The notes under the pieces are model-generated. The model searched no databases. It worked only from the letters and a program-made list of their open reading frames with translations, and was not told the DNA's origin. DNA of 64,000 nt from NCBI GenBank assembly GCA_015488885.1, contig WFMW01000061.1:1-64000 (forward strand), written 5' to 3'. Position 1 is the first letter of the stretch; each line of letters starts with the position of its first letter. This DNA comes from Gammaproteobacteria bacterium. GTDB lineage: Bacteria > Pseudomonadota > Gammaproteobacteria > SZUA-229. Of the stretch, positions 1 through 7,400 are shown piece by piece. The position numbers and the translations under genes are program-made.

Positions 1-489
1 CATCAGCATAATTTTCTGACCGACCGACAGTCGATTGAAAATATTTATTTTCTGTAAAACAGCTGACTTGTGCTTTATTTTACCAGCATTGATATCGGCA
101 TAATGTTTTTCAGCGGTATTGATTTCATCACCTGCAGGACGCGTTCTAACCGACATATAGCCGGTTACTGAGCCATTCTCCATAAGCGGTGTTACATTGG
201 CCTTAACCCAGTAAAAATCACCATTCTTGCAACGGTTTTTAACCAGGCCGGTCCATGTTTTTCCTGCCTTAACGGTATTCCATAAATCCTCAAAGGCTGC
301 GGCTGGCATATCAGGATGGCGTACCATATTATGGTTTTTGCCAATAAGCTCGTTTTCCTTATAACCACTTATGGTAATAAAATCGGTATTACAATAGGTG
401 ATAATCCCTTTTAAATTTGTTTTGGAAACCAGTATAGAGCTTTCCTTCATTTTGACTTCATTATCGGTAACCGGCATATTAACTTTCAT
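1..489 (-). CDS. Aer-like PAS-containing methyl-accepting chemotaxis receptor, partial (C-terminus outside window)
   Basis: The reading frame starts at ATG 489-487 behind a good Shine-Dalgarno (GAGGGAAG) and runs off the left edge, so about 163 N-terminal residues are visible. They form a PAS domain of the aerotaxis-receptor type: a segment reading ITYCNTDFITISGYKENELI, then NMVRHPDMP, then WVKANVTPL and a YMSVRTRP strand. This family binds FAD or haem in the PAS fold and reports redox state or oxygen to CheA through a C-terminal signalling domain. Membrane segments and the signalling domain would lie outside the window. It is downstream of and in line with the cheA at 617-2746, so it may be the last gene of that chemotaxis cluster. 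The PAS assignment is firm; the ligand is unknown. Confidence 0.85.
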   Translation of the reverse strand, partial: MKVNMPVTDNEVKMKESSILVSKTNLKGIITYCNTDFITISGYKENELIGKNHNMVRHPDMPAAAFEDLWNTVKAGKTWTGLVKNRCKNGDFYWVKANVTPLMENGSVTGYMSVRTRPAGDEINTAEKHYADINAGKIKHKSAVLQKINIFNRLSVGQKIMLM

Positions 490-585
490 CTTACTTCCCT
501 CTTATTAGAGCTGTACAATCAATGAACAATCCAGCACATCCACAACCTGTCCAGTGTGTATCTGTTATTTGTTTATGTTTAGTAT

Positions 586-604
586 CAATTAATAGAGGTG
601 CCCT
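586..604. repeat. 19-nt repeat, copy 1 (second copy inverted at 58620-58638)
   Basis: The 19 bases CAATTAATAGAGGTGCCCT here recur exactly, in inverted orientation, between fliD and flaG at 58620-58638. Both copies lie between chemotaxis or flagellar genes. A shared exact 19-mer is unlikely by chance in 64 kb. It could be a remnant end of a mobile element or a common regulatory or processing site; neither is shown. Confidence 0.6.
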
Positions 605-616
605 TAAATATATCAC

Positions 617-2746
617 CTAATGTATCTGCGCCGCCCTGTCTGTTGCCCATTCAATTAAACCGGCCGCATCCAGAATTAATGCCACAGCACCATCACCCAT
701 AATGGTCGCGCCCGATAAACCCACTGTGCCTTCATACATTTTGCCCAGGGTTTTAATTACTGTCTGATGTTGGCCAATAACTTCATCGACGGTAAAACCA
801 AACCGCATCTGGCCAACACGGGTAACCACAATCTGTTCTGTCTGTATTTCACTATTTTTCTGATCATGTCCAAAACATTCACGCAGGCGTAAATACGGTA
901 CCAGCTCACCACGTAACTCCAGTAGCTGGTTGCCCCGTCTTTGCTTAATCCCGCTGGACGGTTCTATCTCACTGGCATTTATTTCGATGCATTCTTCAAC
1001 GATAGCCAGCGGTAACACATAGCGTTCTTTTTCGACGCGTACCAGAAGGCCTTCTATAATGGCCAGGGTTAGTGGCAGCTTGACCGTCACGGTACTGCCT
1101 TCGCCCGGCTCACTATTTATCCATACACTGCCGTGCAGGGATTCGATAGAGCGTTTTACGACATCCATGCCCACCCCACGACCAGAGATATTTGATACTT
1201 TTTTTGCCGTAGAAAAACCAGCCTCAAAAATCATATTGTATAGATCCTGATCCGATGCTGTATCACCAGCCTGAATCATGCCACGTTCAATCGCTTTTTC
1301 GCGAATCACATCCGCGTTTAATCCGGCACCATCATCTTTTATTTTAATAATGACATGGGATTCACGATGTTCCGCAGAAAGATGAACCGTGCCTTTTTCC
1401 GCCTTGCCTGCGGCAAGTCTTTGCTCTGGCATTTCAATGCCATGATCGATGCTATTTCGAATTAAATGCACCAATGGATCAGCCAGCTTGTCAATGACGG
1501 TCTTATCCAGTTCAGTTTCCGCCCCAACGGTAACCAGTTCGATTTTTTTATTCAGATCATTGGATAGATCACGAACCAGACGGCGAAAACGAGCGAAAGT
1601 CGTGCCAATAGGCAGCATACGCAAACCCAGAGTATTGTCGCGTAAATCGGTGGTTAATCGCTCCATGTCTTCCGCGATCATGGTGAGGTTGTTATCAGCC
1701 TTGTCGGCTGCAGATTCATTCAGCCTGGCCTGCGCTATCACTAATTCCCCAACCAGATCCATTAATAAATCCAGTTTTTCCGCAGGCACTTTTACCGATT
1801 CAGACACCGTGGCACGTTGAGTCTTTTTCCTGTCACGAAGGACTTTCTGTTCCGTTAACGCCGAGGAAACCTTCTCTTTTGCCAGGCCGTTTTCAACCAG
1901 AATTTCACCGGTCTTTTTCTTTTGTGACAGTACCTTATCTATCTGTGCTTTACTTACATCACCTTTTTCTACTAATATTTCACCAAGGGGTAAATCAGCA
2001 TCAAATTCACCACAGTCATTATTTGAATCAATAACATCAATATTTATTTCCCAGTCATCCTCAACAAAAATAAAAACATCCTTAATGGCATTTTTACTCT
2101 GGTCGGTGGTTAGAACAAGATCCCAGGCAAGATGGCACTCTTCTGGATCTAGCTGATTTATATCATCAAGATCATCGACCAGTGAAGTAATATGACATGG
2201 GCCTAACGCGCTTATTTCACGAATAACCGGTAACGGATCCATGCCACTGGCAAAGGTGTCAACCGATGGTTTCAGGCGAATACGATAGGTCGTGTCAACA
2301 GCTATTTCTGTGCTATCAGTGGCAGCGCTTATAGTTGTCGAGGTATCAGCAGCTACAGTATTTTCATCCTGCTTAGTTGGGACAAGTTTTTGCAGACGGT
2401 CAAGCAAACTTACACCACCCTGTTCAACTTCGGGTGGCGGATCAACATCGACCAGCATGGCACGGATATGATCACCGGAATCCAGGCTGATACTGATAAG
2501 CTCTTTTGTTATCGGCAACTCGCCACTGCGCACCAGATCAAAAGCATTCTCAAGATGATGGGTAAAGCTTGCCAGTTTATTAAAACCAAACATGGAGCCT
2601 GAACCTTTAATGGTATGCATGGCACGGAATGCTCGATTGACACAGTCAAGATCATCGGGTGTTTCTTCCAGCTCAAGCATGGCAGCTTCAAGATCTACTA
2701 GTAGCTCATCGGCTTCTTCACGAAAGGTGTCTTCAAGAGAACTCAT
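617..2746 (-). CDS. cheA: Chemotaxis histidine kinase CheA (second system), with MshEN-like tandem motif
   Basis: This is a 709-residue CheA kinase that phosphorylates CheY in a receptor array. In order it has an HPt domain with phospho-accepting His44 in MHTIKGSGSMFG, a P2-like segment (about 152-235), and two tandem LGEILVEKG/TGEILVENG motifs (253-300). Then come a dimerisation helix pair (about 317-380), the ATPase domain with N box HLIRNSIDHG (427-436), G1 box DDGAG (471-475) and G2 box SGRGVGMD (521-528), and a C-terminal CheW-like domain (about 565-700). The tandem motif has the spacing of MshEN modules, some of which bind c-di-GMP. It is the fifth gene after a sigma-28 promoter at 5127-5153, behind cheY and a receptor. 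It is distinct from the cheA at 7401-9599. Family assignment is very secure; nucleotide binding by the insert is inference. Confidence 0.95.
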   Translation of the reverse strand: MSSLEDTFREEADELLVDLEAAMLELEETPDDLDCVNRAFRAMHTIKGSGSMFGFNKLASFTHHLENAFDLVRSGELPITKELISISLDSGDHIRAMLVDVDPPPEVEQGGVSLLDRLQKLVPTKQDENTVAADTSTTISAATDSTEIAVDTTYRIRLKPSVDTFASGMDPLPVIREISALGPCHITSLVDDLDDINQLDPEECHLAWDLVLTTDQSKNAIKDVFIFVEDDWEINIDVIDSNNDCGEFDADLPLGEILVEKGDVSKAQIDKVLSQKKKTGEILVENGLAKEKVSSALTEQKVLRDRKKTQRATVSESVKVPAEKLDLLMDLVGELVIAQARLNESAADKADNNLTMIAEDMERLTTDLRDNTLGLRMLPIGTTFARFRRLVRDLSNDLNKKIELVTVGAETELDKTVIDKLADPLVHLIRNSIDHGIEMPEQRLAAGKAEKGTVHLSAEHRESHVIIKIKDDGAGLNADVIREKAIERGMIQAGDTASDQDLYNMIFEAGFSTAKKVSNISGRGVGMDVVKRSIESLHGSVWINSEPGEGSTVTVKLPLTLAIIEGLLVRVEKERYVLPLAIVEECIEINASEIEPSSGIKQRRGNQLLELRGELVPYLRLRECFGHDQKNSEIQTEQIVVTRVGQMRFGFTVDEVIGQHQTVIKTLGKMYEGTVGLSGATIMGDGAVALILDAAGLIEWATDRAAQIH

Positions 2747-2773
2747 GTTATTTTCCGGTTTTTTTATTTTTTA

Positions 2774-3115
2774 TTAGCTTTCTTTGTAATCGTTTATTGC
2801 TTTATGATGTATGTTGTTAAGGCGCGTATAGACAAGCTGACGTTGCATGGCAAGAAAAAGCTGTAAGTGTGCTGTATTCATTTCAGCAATACCGGTTAAA
2901 ATCGGTTTTTTATTATCCCATGATGCGGGAGTCTGTAAAAATAATCGCATGGTATCGGTAAAGCTGTCGTGTTCATCCCGGTTTTCCATTGCTATTTGAG
3001 ATGTCTCAGTCTCGTTCTCATGTTGTGAATAGGATGCGTGACCATGCTGTTTCTGTTCAACCCGGTTATTGGCCAGGCCGTTCAAATGTATTGCTCCCGG
3101 AATTGAAATAGCCAT
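2774..3115 (-). CDS. Hypothetical small protein between cheY and cheA
   Basis: I do not recognise this 113-residue protein. The frame is open from 3232, but that would overlap the end of cheY. The ATG at 3115 with an AGGTTG ribosome site sits 37 bases after the cheY stop and is the better start. The N-terminal half is polar (HGHASYSQHENETE). The C-terminal half looks helical, with a TGIAEMNTAHLQLFLAMQRQ stretch. No membrane segment or known motif is visible. Its position between cheY and cheA suggests a chemotaxis accessory, but that rests on context only. Confidence 0.6.
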   Translation of the reverse strand: MAISIPGAIHLNGLANNRVEQKQHGHASYSQHENETETSQIAMENRDEHDSFTDTMRLFLQTPASWDNKKPILTGIAEMNTAHLQLFLAMQRQLVYTRLNNIHHKAINDYKES

Positions 3116-3152
3116 TATTACAACCTGCTTTCTATTGTATAGAAAAATTGTT

Positions 3153-3515
3153 TCATGCCAGTTTGGATACGGCTGCCAGTAAAGCGGGTGGTTGAAAAGG
3201 TTTAACCAGCCAGGCTTTAGCCCCCGCCTCACGACCTTTTATTTTCATTGCTTCACCCGATTCAGTGGTCAACATCATAATCGGGGTAAACTTGTAGTGA
3301 GGGTTCTGCTTAACCTCCTTTACCAGACCAATACCATCAAGATTTGGCATATTGACATCACTAATAATAAGATGAACCTTTTTACCATCAAGCTTGTTTA
3401 ATGCATCTCTGCCATCACAGGCTTCAATGACATCATAACCTGAGCTTTTCAGCGCAATGCTGACTACCTGTCGGATGGATGATGAATCATCAACGATCAT
3501 TATTGTTTTTGCCAT
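3153..3515 (-). CDS. cheY: CheY-like response regulator (second chemotaxis system)
   Basis: This 120-residue protein is a single receiver domain. It has the acidic pair in IMIVDDSSS, the phospho-acceptor Asp in IISDVNMPNLDG, the switch Thr in MMLTTES, and the conserved Lys in WLVKPFQPP. There is no output domain, so it should act like CheY or as a phosphate sink. The start follows GAGGATATAAGAT, a clear ribosome site. It lies between a receptor gene and a cheA on one strand, in the sigma-28 cluster, so CheA at 617-2746 is its probable kinase. It is only distantly like the CheY at 10545-10937, which suggests separate pathways rather than a recent duplication. Confidence 0.93.
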   Translation of the reverse strand: MAKTIMIVDDSSSIRQVVSIALKSSGYDVIEACDGRDALNKLDGKKVHLIISDVNMPNLDGIGLVKEVKQNPHYKFTPIMMLTTESGEAMKIKGREAGAKAWLVKPFQPPALLAAVSKLA

Positions 3516-3528
3516 ATCTTATATCCTC

Positions 3529-4761
3529 TTAAAAAAATGTCACTTCATCATCATCTATTTTGCCGGAGTGGGCCACAGGATTAGTATGGTTGTGTAACTG
3601 CTCTTCTGTGGTGTATGAGGCTGCCATTGCCTCCACCACAACATTATAATCAACCGGACTTATATCGCCGACTGCCCGCTTTGTCTGTCCGTCATTAACT
3701 TTCTCTACAATTGAACCAAGATCTTTCTGTACACGTCCAAGAATCTGTGACACACGATCCTGAAACTGAAAATCAACCAGTACCTTTGAAATCTCATTAC
3801 GTATATCTGCACCTGATGCACGTAATGAATTACTATCATCCTGTAATACTTCAATGGTTCCCTGCAATTTTCCAAAAACACTTTCAATAGTATTTTTTCC
3901 ATCATCAACTGAGTTTTGATTATGTTCTATGGACTTTTCTGCCTGCTTTAAGGCATCAGTGACGGCTTCACCTATATTGCTTACCTTTTCTCGCATTTTC
4001 TGTCCGGTTTCAGCCGACATAGATGCCAGCTTACGAACTTCATCGGCAACCACAGCAAAACCACGGCCATGCTCACCTGCACGTGCTGCCTCAATGGCAG
4101 CATTTAATGCCAGCAGGTTAATCTGATCTGCAATCTGCCCAACATCACCCGCCATTTCGTTCAATTGTTCCGCATGAGTGGCCAGCGTTTCTACCTCTGT
4201 CAACAACCGGTTTTCCAGTGCCAGGGAAGATTCAAGTGAATCAATGACGGTTTGCAAAGAATTTCGACTTTCTGAAAATAATGCACTCATTCCCAGACCA
4301 TCACCCATATTCTCACTACGATTCTGTGATGCAGTAATGACTTCCTCAAGCTTAAGACTTAAATTCGAAAAGGATTGTGAAAGATCAGATACGCTTGCCT
4401 CGGTTTTATTATTGGAGCTTTCAACATTACGACAGATAATAGGTAATGACTGTTTGCACAGGCTTTCCAGTGATTCAATATACGATTGCATCAATACATG
4501 ATCTTGCTGGTATGTCTTTAATTGACTATACAAGGATTTACTTATCCAGTAACTTACTCCACCAGCAAATATAGCAAGTAGAAAAACAACACCAGCTGCC
4601 AGCATACCTGTAAGACTGGAAAAGGCTACCGTCAAAGCAATAGCCATCCCTATAAAAACAGGAATTGATGGCAACAACCAGACATGTTTATACAGACCGG
4701 ATGGGACTAGCTGTGATGACTTTGACTGAATAGTCACTGACGAACCAACCTTATTGTTCAT
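3529..4761 (-). CDS. Methyl-accepting chemotaxis protein without a large sensor domain
   Basis: This receptor of about 410 residues has two adjacent hydrophobic segments near residues 30-75, no visible periplasmic domain, and then a long coiled-coil signalling domain. The hairpin tip is typical: [19 protein letters not shown] and [12 protein letters not shown]. It feeds CheA through CheW. It lacks an evident HAMP or ligand domain, so it may sense membrane state or work with a partner such as the small membrane protein encoded just upstream. The frame opens at a GTG at 4773, but the ATG at 4761 has GGAG at the right distance and is chosen; it overlaps the upstream gene by 11 bases. The C-terminus DDDEVTFF is acidic and hydrophobic and lacks the usual CheR/CheB tether pentapeptide. 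Confidence 0.9.
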   Translation of the reverse strand: MNNKVGSSVTIQSKSSQLVPSGLYKHVWLLPSIPVFIGMAIALTVAFSSLTGMLAAGVVFLLAIFAGGVSYWISKSLYSQLKTYQQDHVLMQSYIESLESLCKQSLPIICRNVESSNNKTEASVSDLSQSFSNLSLKLEEVITASQNRSENMGDGLGMSALFSESRNSLQTVIDSLESSLALENRLLTEVETLATHAEQLNEMAGDVGQIADQINLLALNAAIEAARAGEHGRGFAVVADEVRKLASMSAETGQKMREKVSNIGEAVTDALKQAEKSIEHNQNSVDDGKNTIESVFGKLQGTIEVLQDDSNSLRASGADIRNEISKVLVDFQFQDRVSQILGRVQKDLGSIVEKVNDGQTKRAVGDISPVDYNVVVEAMAASYTTEEQLHNHTNPVAHSGKIDDDEVTFF

Positions 4762-5047
4762 TTTTATCTCCACTTAACATAATTTCAATAATAAAGCCTG
4801 CCATCAGTGAACCCATCACTGCTATTAACTGAAAGGCAACCGGGAAAATATTCATTGACATTAATAATGCCGTTAGAAAAACAGAAATAAAAACGACCTG
4901 AAAAATATAGTGTCTACTGTTCCATTGCTTATTATTAAGTATTCCTTCCCGGGCTTGTTTACTGCATAACTTTTCTTTATAATATTTATTTTTATTATTA
5001 TCAGTCACTGCACGATTGTTCTGCATTTCAGCATTTTCTCTGATCAT
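4751..5047 (-). CDS. Small two-segment membrane protein, first gene of the sigma-28 chemotaxis cluster
   Basis: I do not recognise the family. The 98-residue protein has a polar, Asn/Lys-rich N-terminus and two hydrophobic segments at about residues 47-66 and 69-90 ([16 protein letters not shown] and [17 protein letters not shown]). Its stop overlaps the start of the receptor gene by 11 bases, so the two are probably translationally coupled. It is the first gene after the sigma-28 promoter at 5127-5153. A partner role for the receptor, whose membrane hairpin is similar in layout, is inference only. The ATG has a usable GAGTG ribosome site. Confidence 0.6.
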   Translation of the reverse strand: MIRENAEMQNNRAVTDNNKNKYYKEKLCSKQAREGILNNKQWNSRHYIFQVVFISVFLTALLMSMNIFPVAFQLIAVMGSLMAGFIIEIMLSGDKNEQ

Positions 5048-5126
5048 TTTTTCACTCTTATTTATCGTTTTATCTATATCGTTTTATCTGTATTGATACT
5101 TTATTAATTTATATTTTCTGAATATC

Positions 5127-5153
5127 ATATCGACCGCTGAATAAAAAGCTTTA
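5127..5153 (-). promoter_or_regulatory. Sigma-28 (FliA) promoter of the second chemotaxis cluster
   Basis: Read on the minus strand this is TAAA, 15 bases, then GTCGATAT. That fits the FliA consensus TAAA-N15-GCCGATAA with two changes in the -10. The sequence starts TAAAG and runs into a T-rich spacer, like the fliC promoter in this window. The start of transcription would be near 5118, about 70 bases before the first ATG. It implies the second cheA system is a late flagellar class operon. Confidence 0.75.
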
Positions 5154-5345
5154 ACGTCATTATGTAATGAAAATGCAGCATTATAATTGATACCTGTATT
5201 ATGATTGCAATTCATATGCCATTATTGATAAACGGCCAGGTAAAACTGAAATAGATTGTTAAAACAGTGATGTATACGATTATATTTAAGTACAGATGCT
5301 GCTTTTTATTATTCAGGAGGGGGGGGTATGGAAACTTATTGACCA

Positions 5346-5367
5346 GAGCGGCAATAAATTACCGCTC
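5346..5367. terminator. Hairpin downstream of cheW, possible terminator
   Basis: GAGCGG and CCGCTC form a perfect 6-bp stem around a 10-base loop, 45 bases after the cheW stop. There is no T-run on either strand, so it is at best a weak or Rho-assisted end signal for the long flagellar operon. Confidence 0.3.
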
Positions 5368-5411
5368 ACAATATTACAATTTATTACAAGGTCAATTTAC
5401 CTGATTTCAGC

Positions 5412-5891
5412 TTAAAATCCCATTGCAAGGGCCGTATTCTGTTCACAGCCAAGAAATCTTTCTATATCTAAAATAATAATGAGTCCACTCTGACTGGAAA
5501 CAACACCTCTAATATATTTTTCACCTTCATGTGAATTTATTTTTGGGTTAATGTCAATTGCCGAGGCAGGTAGATCAATAACATCAGCAACGCTATCTAC
5601 TACAATACCGATAAATTCATTATAATATTCAATGATCACCACTCTGGACAGCTTATCCTGTTTTTTCTGCGTTAGATGCATACGACTACGTCCATCGATG
5701 ACTGTCACTACGCTACCGCGTATATTGGTTATGCCGAGAACATAATCAGCTGCTCCCGGCACCGGTACAATATTATGTATACGTAAAATTTCTCTTACTT
5801 TTTTTACTTCTACTGCATAACGTTCTTCACCAAGATAAAAACTGATCCAGCGTTCAACGGGTTCCTGCTTTTCATCAATATCATCAATCAT
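5412..5891 (-). CDS. cheW: Chemotaxis coupling protein CheW
   Basis: This 159-residue protein is a single CheW domain that couples receptors to CheA. Visible signatures are WISFYLGEERYAVEVKKVRE near the start, VPGAADYVLGITNIRGSVVT in the middle and RGVVSSQSGLIIILDIERFL near the end. The start has GAAGGTG six bases upstream and overlaps the preceding CheW-like gene by eight bases. It is the last gene of the fliL-to-cheW run. The order parC, ParP-like, cheW matches Pseudomonas and Vibrio polar chemotaxis clusters. Confidence 0.93.
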   Translation of the reverse strand: MIDDIDEKQEPVERWISFYLGEERYAVEVKKVREILRIHNIVPVPGAADYVLGITNIRGSVVTVIDGRSRMHLTQKKQDKLSRVVIIEYYNEFIGIVVDSVADVIDLPASAIDINPKINSHEGEKYIRGVVSSQSGLIIILDIERFLGCEQNTALAMGF

Positions 5892-6510
5892 TTTTTACAC
5901 CTTCAAATAGTTTCATCACACCCTTTATCAGTCCTTGAATATCCAGTATGGATATCCCCTGTTTTTTAGCAGTTCCTGCCAGCCATTGATATTTGCCTTC
6001 CTGACCACGCCAGGTAATGGCTTGCTTATCAATCGAAACTTGTTGCAGTTGCTGATCGCATAAAAAGGCCATGTTTTTATTTTCCAGTAAAACCATTTTT
6101 TTATGCTGAATGTTTTTTTTATCAATGCCTGGTGATGCTGAATATTCAGTATTGAATGAGAACAGTATTTTTTCTATATTGATAACAAAATATTTCTGTT
6201 TTTTCCATTCAAATTTTGCCATGCATATATTTTCAGGCTGATTATTTATCACTAATGACGTCGGCATGGATATTATCTGTATCGATTCAGACAATGGCAG
6301 TGCAAGTTTTAAACCAGCGACACATACCTGCCTGTAATCATAAGTCCGTTCTGTTTCATTCTTTTTAGCTGTATAACCATCTGCAACCTCAGAAAGATCT
6401 TTAGTATCACTTTCCAGCAGACAATCCAGATAAGCTTCTTCGATCTGCTGCGAAATACTATACTGAACTTCAGTCTTTATTTCTTCCTGTACTTTTGCAG
6501 CTATTTCCAT
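5884..6510 (-). CDS. ParP-like protein with C-terminal CheW-type domain
   Basis: This is a 208-residue protein with an acidic N-terminal helix region (1-70) and a divergent CheW-like fold after it (RQVCVAGLKLALPLSESIQ, then WLAGTAKKQGISILDIQGL near the C-terminus). It lies between the ParA-type ATPase and cheW with overlaps of 1 and 8 bases. In Vibrio and Pseudomonas this position holds ParP, which links ParC to the CheA array so that the cluster is held at the pole and inherited. The N-terminus here is shorter and less proline-rich than in typical ParP. The CheW-like fold is fairly clear; the ParP role is inferred from synteny. Confidence 0.7.
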   Translation of the reverse strand: MEIAAKVQEEIKTEVQYSISQQIEEAYLDCLLESDTKDLSEVADGYTAKKNETERTYDYRQVCVAGLKLALPLSESIQIISMPTSLVINNQPENICMAKFEWKKQKYFVINIEKILFSFNTEYSASPGIDKKNIQHKKMVLLENKNMAFLCDQQLQQVSIDKQAITWRGQEGKYQWLAGTAKKQGISILDIQGLIKGVMKLFEGVKND

Positions 6511-7388
6511 TACATTGCCTGCTGATAATCTGCTGAATTATTGATCTGTTTATTTACCTGCTGTTGAACCGTTGCATTATCACTGTGTTTTATATCACCG
6601 GTGCCAATCTCTTCCAGAAACTGACTATATGCCAGTACGCCATGTGTATTAGCTGCCATCATGGATAAGGGTTTACCCGCATAACTTGCATCACGAAATT
6701 TTGTATCAACCGGAATGACTACACTGCTAATATGGGTTTTATAATCTTCCCGCAGGGTTTGTAAACATTCCTTTGATGCACGCGTACGCTGGTCATATAA
6801 AGTAGGTAAAACATGATAGGAAACCGGTGTATGCAATGAATGTTCAATCATCTTCAGCGTACGCAGCATGCGTTGCAGTCCTTTTATTGCCAGAAACTCT
6901 GTTTGTACAGGAATAACCAGCTGGTCGCAGGCAGCTAGCGCGTTAATCATTAACATGCCCAGCATTGGTGGACAGTCAATCAGTACATATTGATACGTTT
7001 TATCCAGTTGTTTTAGCGCCTGCGCCAGTACCAGCCCCATTCCACTGCGTCCACCTAACTGTTTTTCCAGTGTTGCAAGTGCTGTTGATGCAGGAAATAA
7101 TGACAGGCGTTCAAACCTGGTTGCCTGGATAATTTTGTCTACGACTAATGGCGTTTTATTTACTGCTTGCTGATAAAGGTTATACACGCTATCTTTAATC
7201 GTTTCCGGGTCAAAATTAAAATAGCTGGTAAGTGACCCATGCGGATCCAGATCCACCATTAAGGTATGATATCCCTGCTGTGCAAGTAAGCCTGCCAGAG
7301 TAACTGTTGTGGTGGTTTTACCAACACCGCCTTTTTGATTGGCCACGGCAATAATATTTATACCCGCTGTCATCATATAATCCGTCAT
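6510..7388 (-). CDS. ParA-family ATPase for polar placement of the chemotaxis array (ParC type)
   Basis: This is a 292-residue P-loop ATPase of the ParA/Soj family. It has a deviant Walker A, ANQKGGVGKTTTTVTLA (about 16-32), a switch region LMVDLDPHGSLT (43-54), and a Walker B-like YVLIDCPPMLGM. In polar flagellates the homologue next to cheW (called ParC) recruits chemotaxis proteins to the old pole; it is unrelated to topoisomerase IV ParC. It follows cheA by 12 bases and touches the ParP-like gene by 1 base. A GGAT just before an internal ATG at 7376 suggests the true start may be four residues later. The C-terminal tail is Asn/Gln-rich. Confidence 0.88.
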   Translation of the reverse strand: MTDYMMTAGINIIAVANQKGGVGKTTTTVTLAGLLAQQGYHTLMVDLDPHGSLTSYFNFDPETIKDSVYNLYQQAVNKTPLVVDKIIQATRFERLSLFPASTALATLEKQLGGRSGMGLVLAQALKQLDKTYQYVLIDCPPMLGMLMINALAACDQLVIPVQTEFLAIKGLQRMLRTLKMIEHSLHTPVSYHVLPTLYDQRTRASKECLQTLREDYKTHISSVVIPVDTKFRDASYAGKPLSMMAANTHGVLAYSQFLEEIGTGDIKHSDNATVQQQVNKQINNSADYQQAM

Positions 7389-7400
7389 AGAATAATCGAC

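Larger units (their letters stand above)
5048..5411. other. 364-bp intergenic region between the two chemotaxis clusters
   Basis: This AT-rich gap separates cheW from the second chemotaxis cluster, both on the minus strand. It holds a sigma-28 promoter (5127-5153). On the plus strand it has an eight-G run (5319-5326) that forms a strong Shine-Dalgarno just before a five-triplet open frame (ATG 5328 to TGA 5342), followed by a hairpin (5346-5367). No convincing gene was seen. Confidence 0.7.

Noticed and set aside
2774-3232. Longer 152-residue start for the small protein between cheY and cheA
   Set aside because: The first 39 codons overlap the cheY 3' end, and the ATG at 3115 has the better ribosome site.
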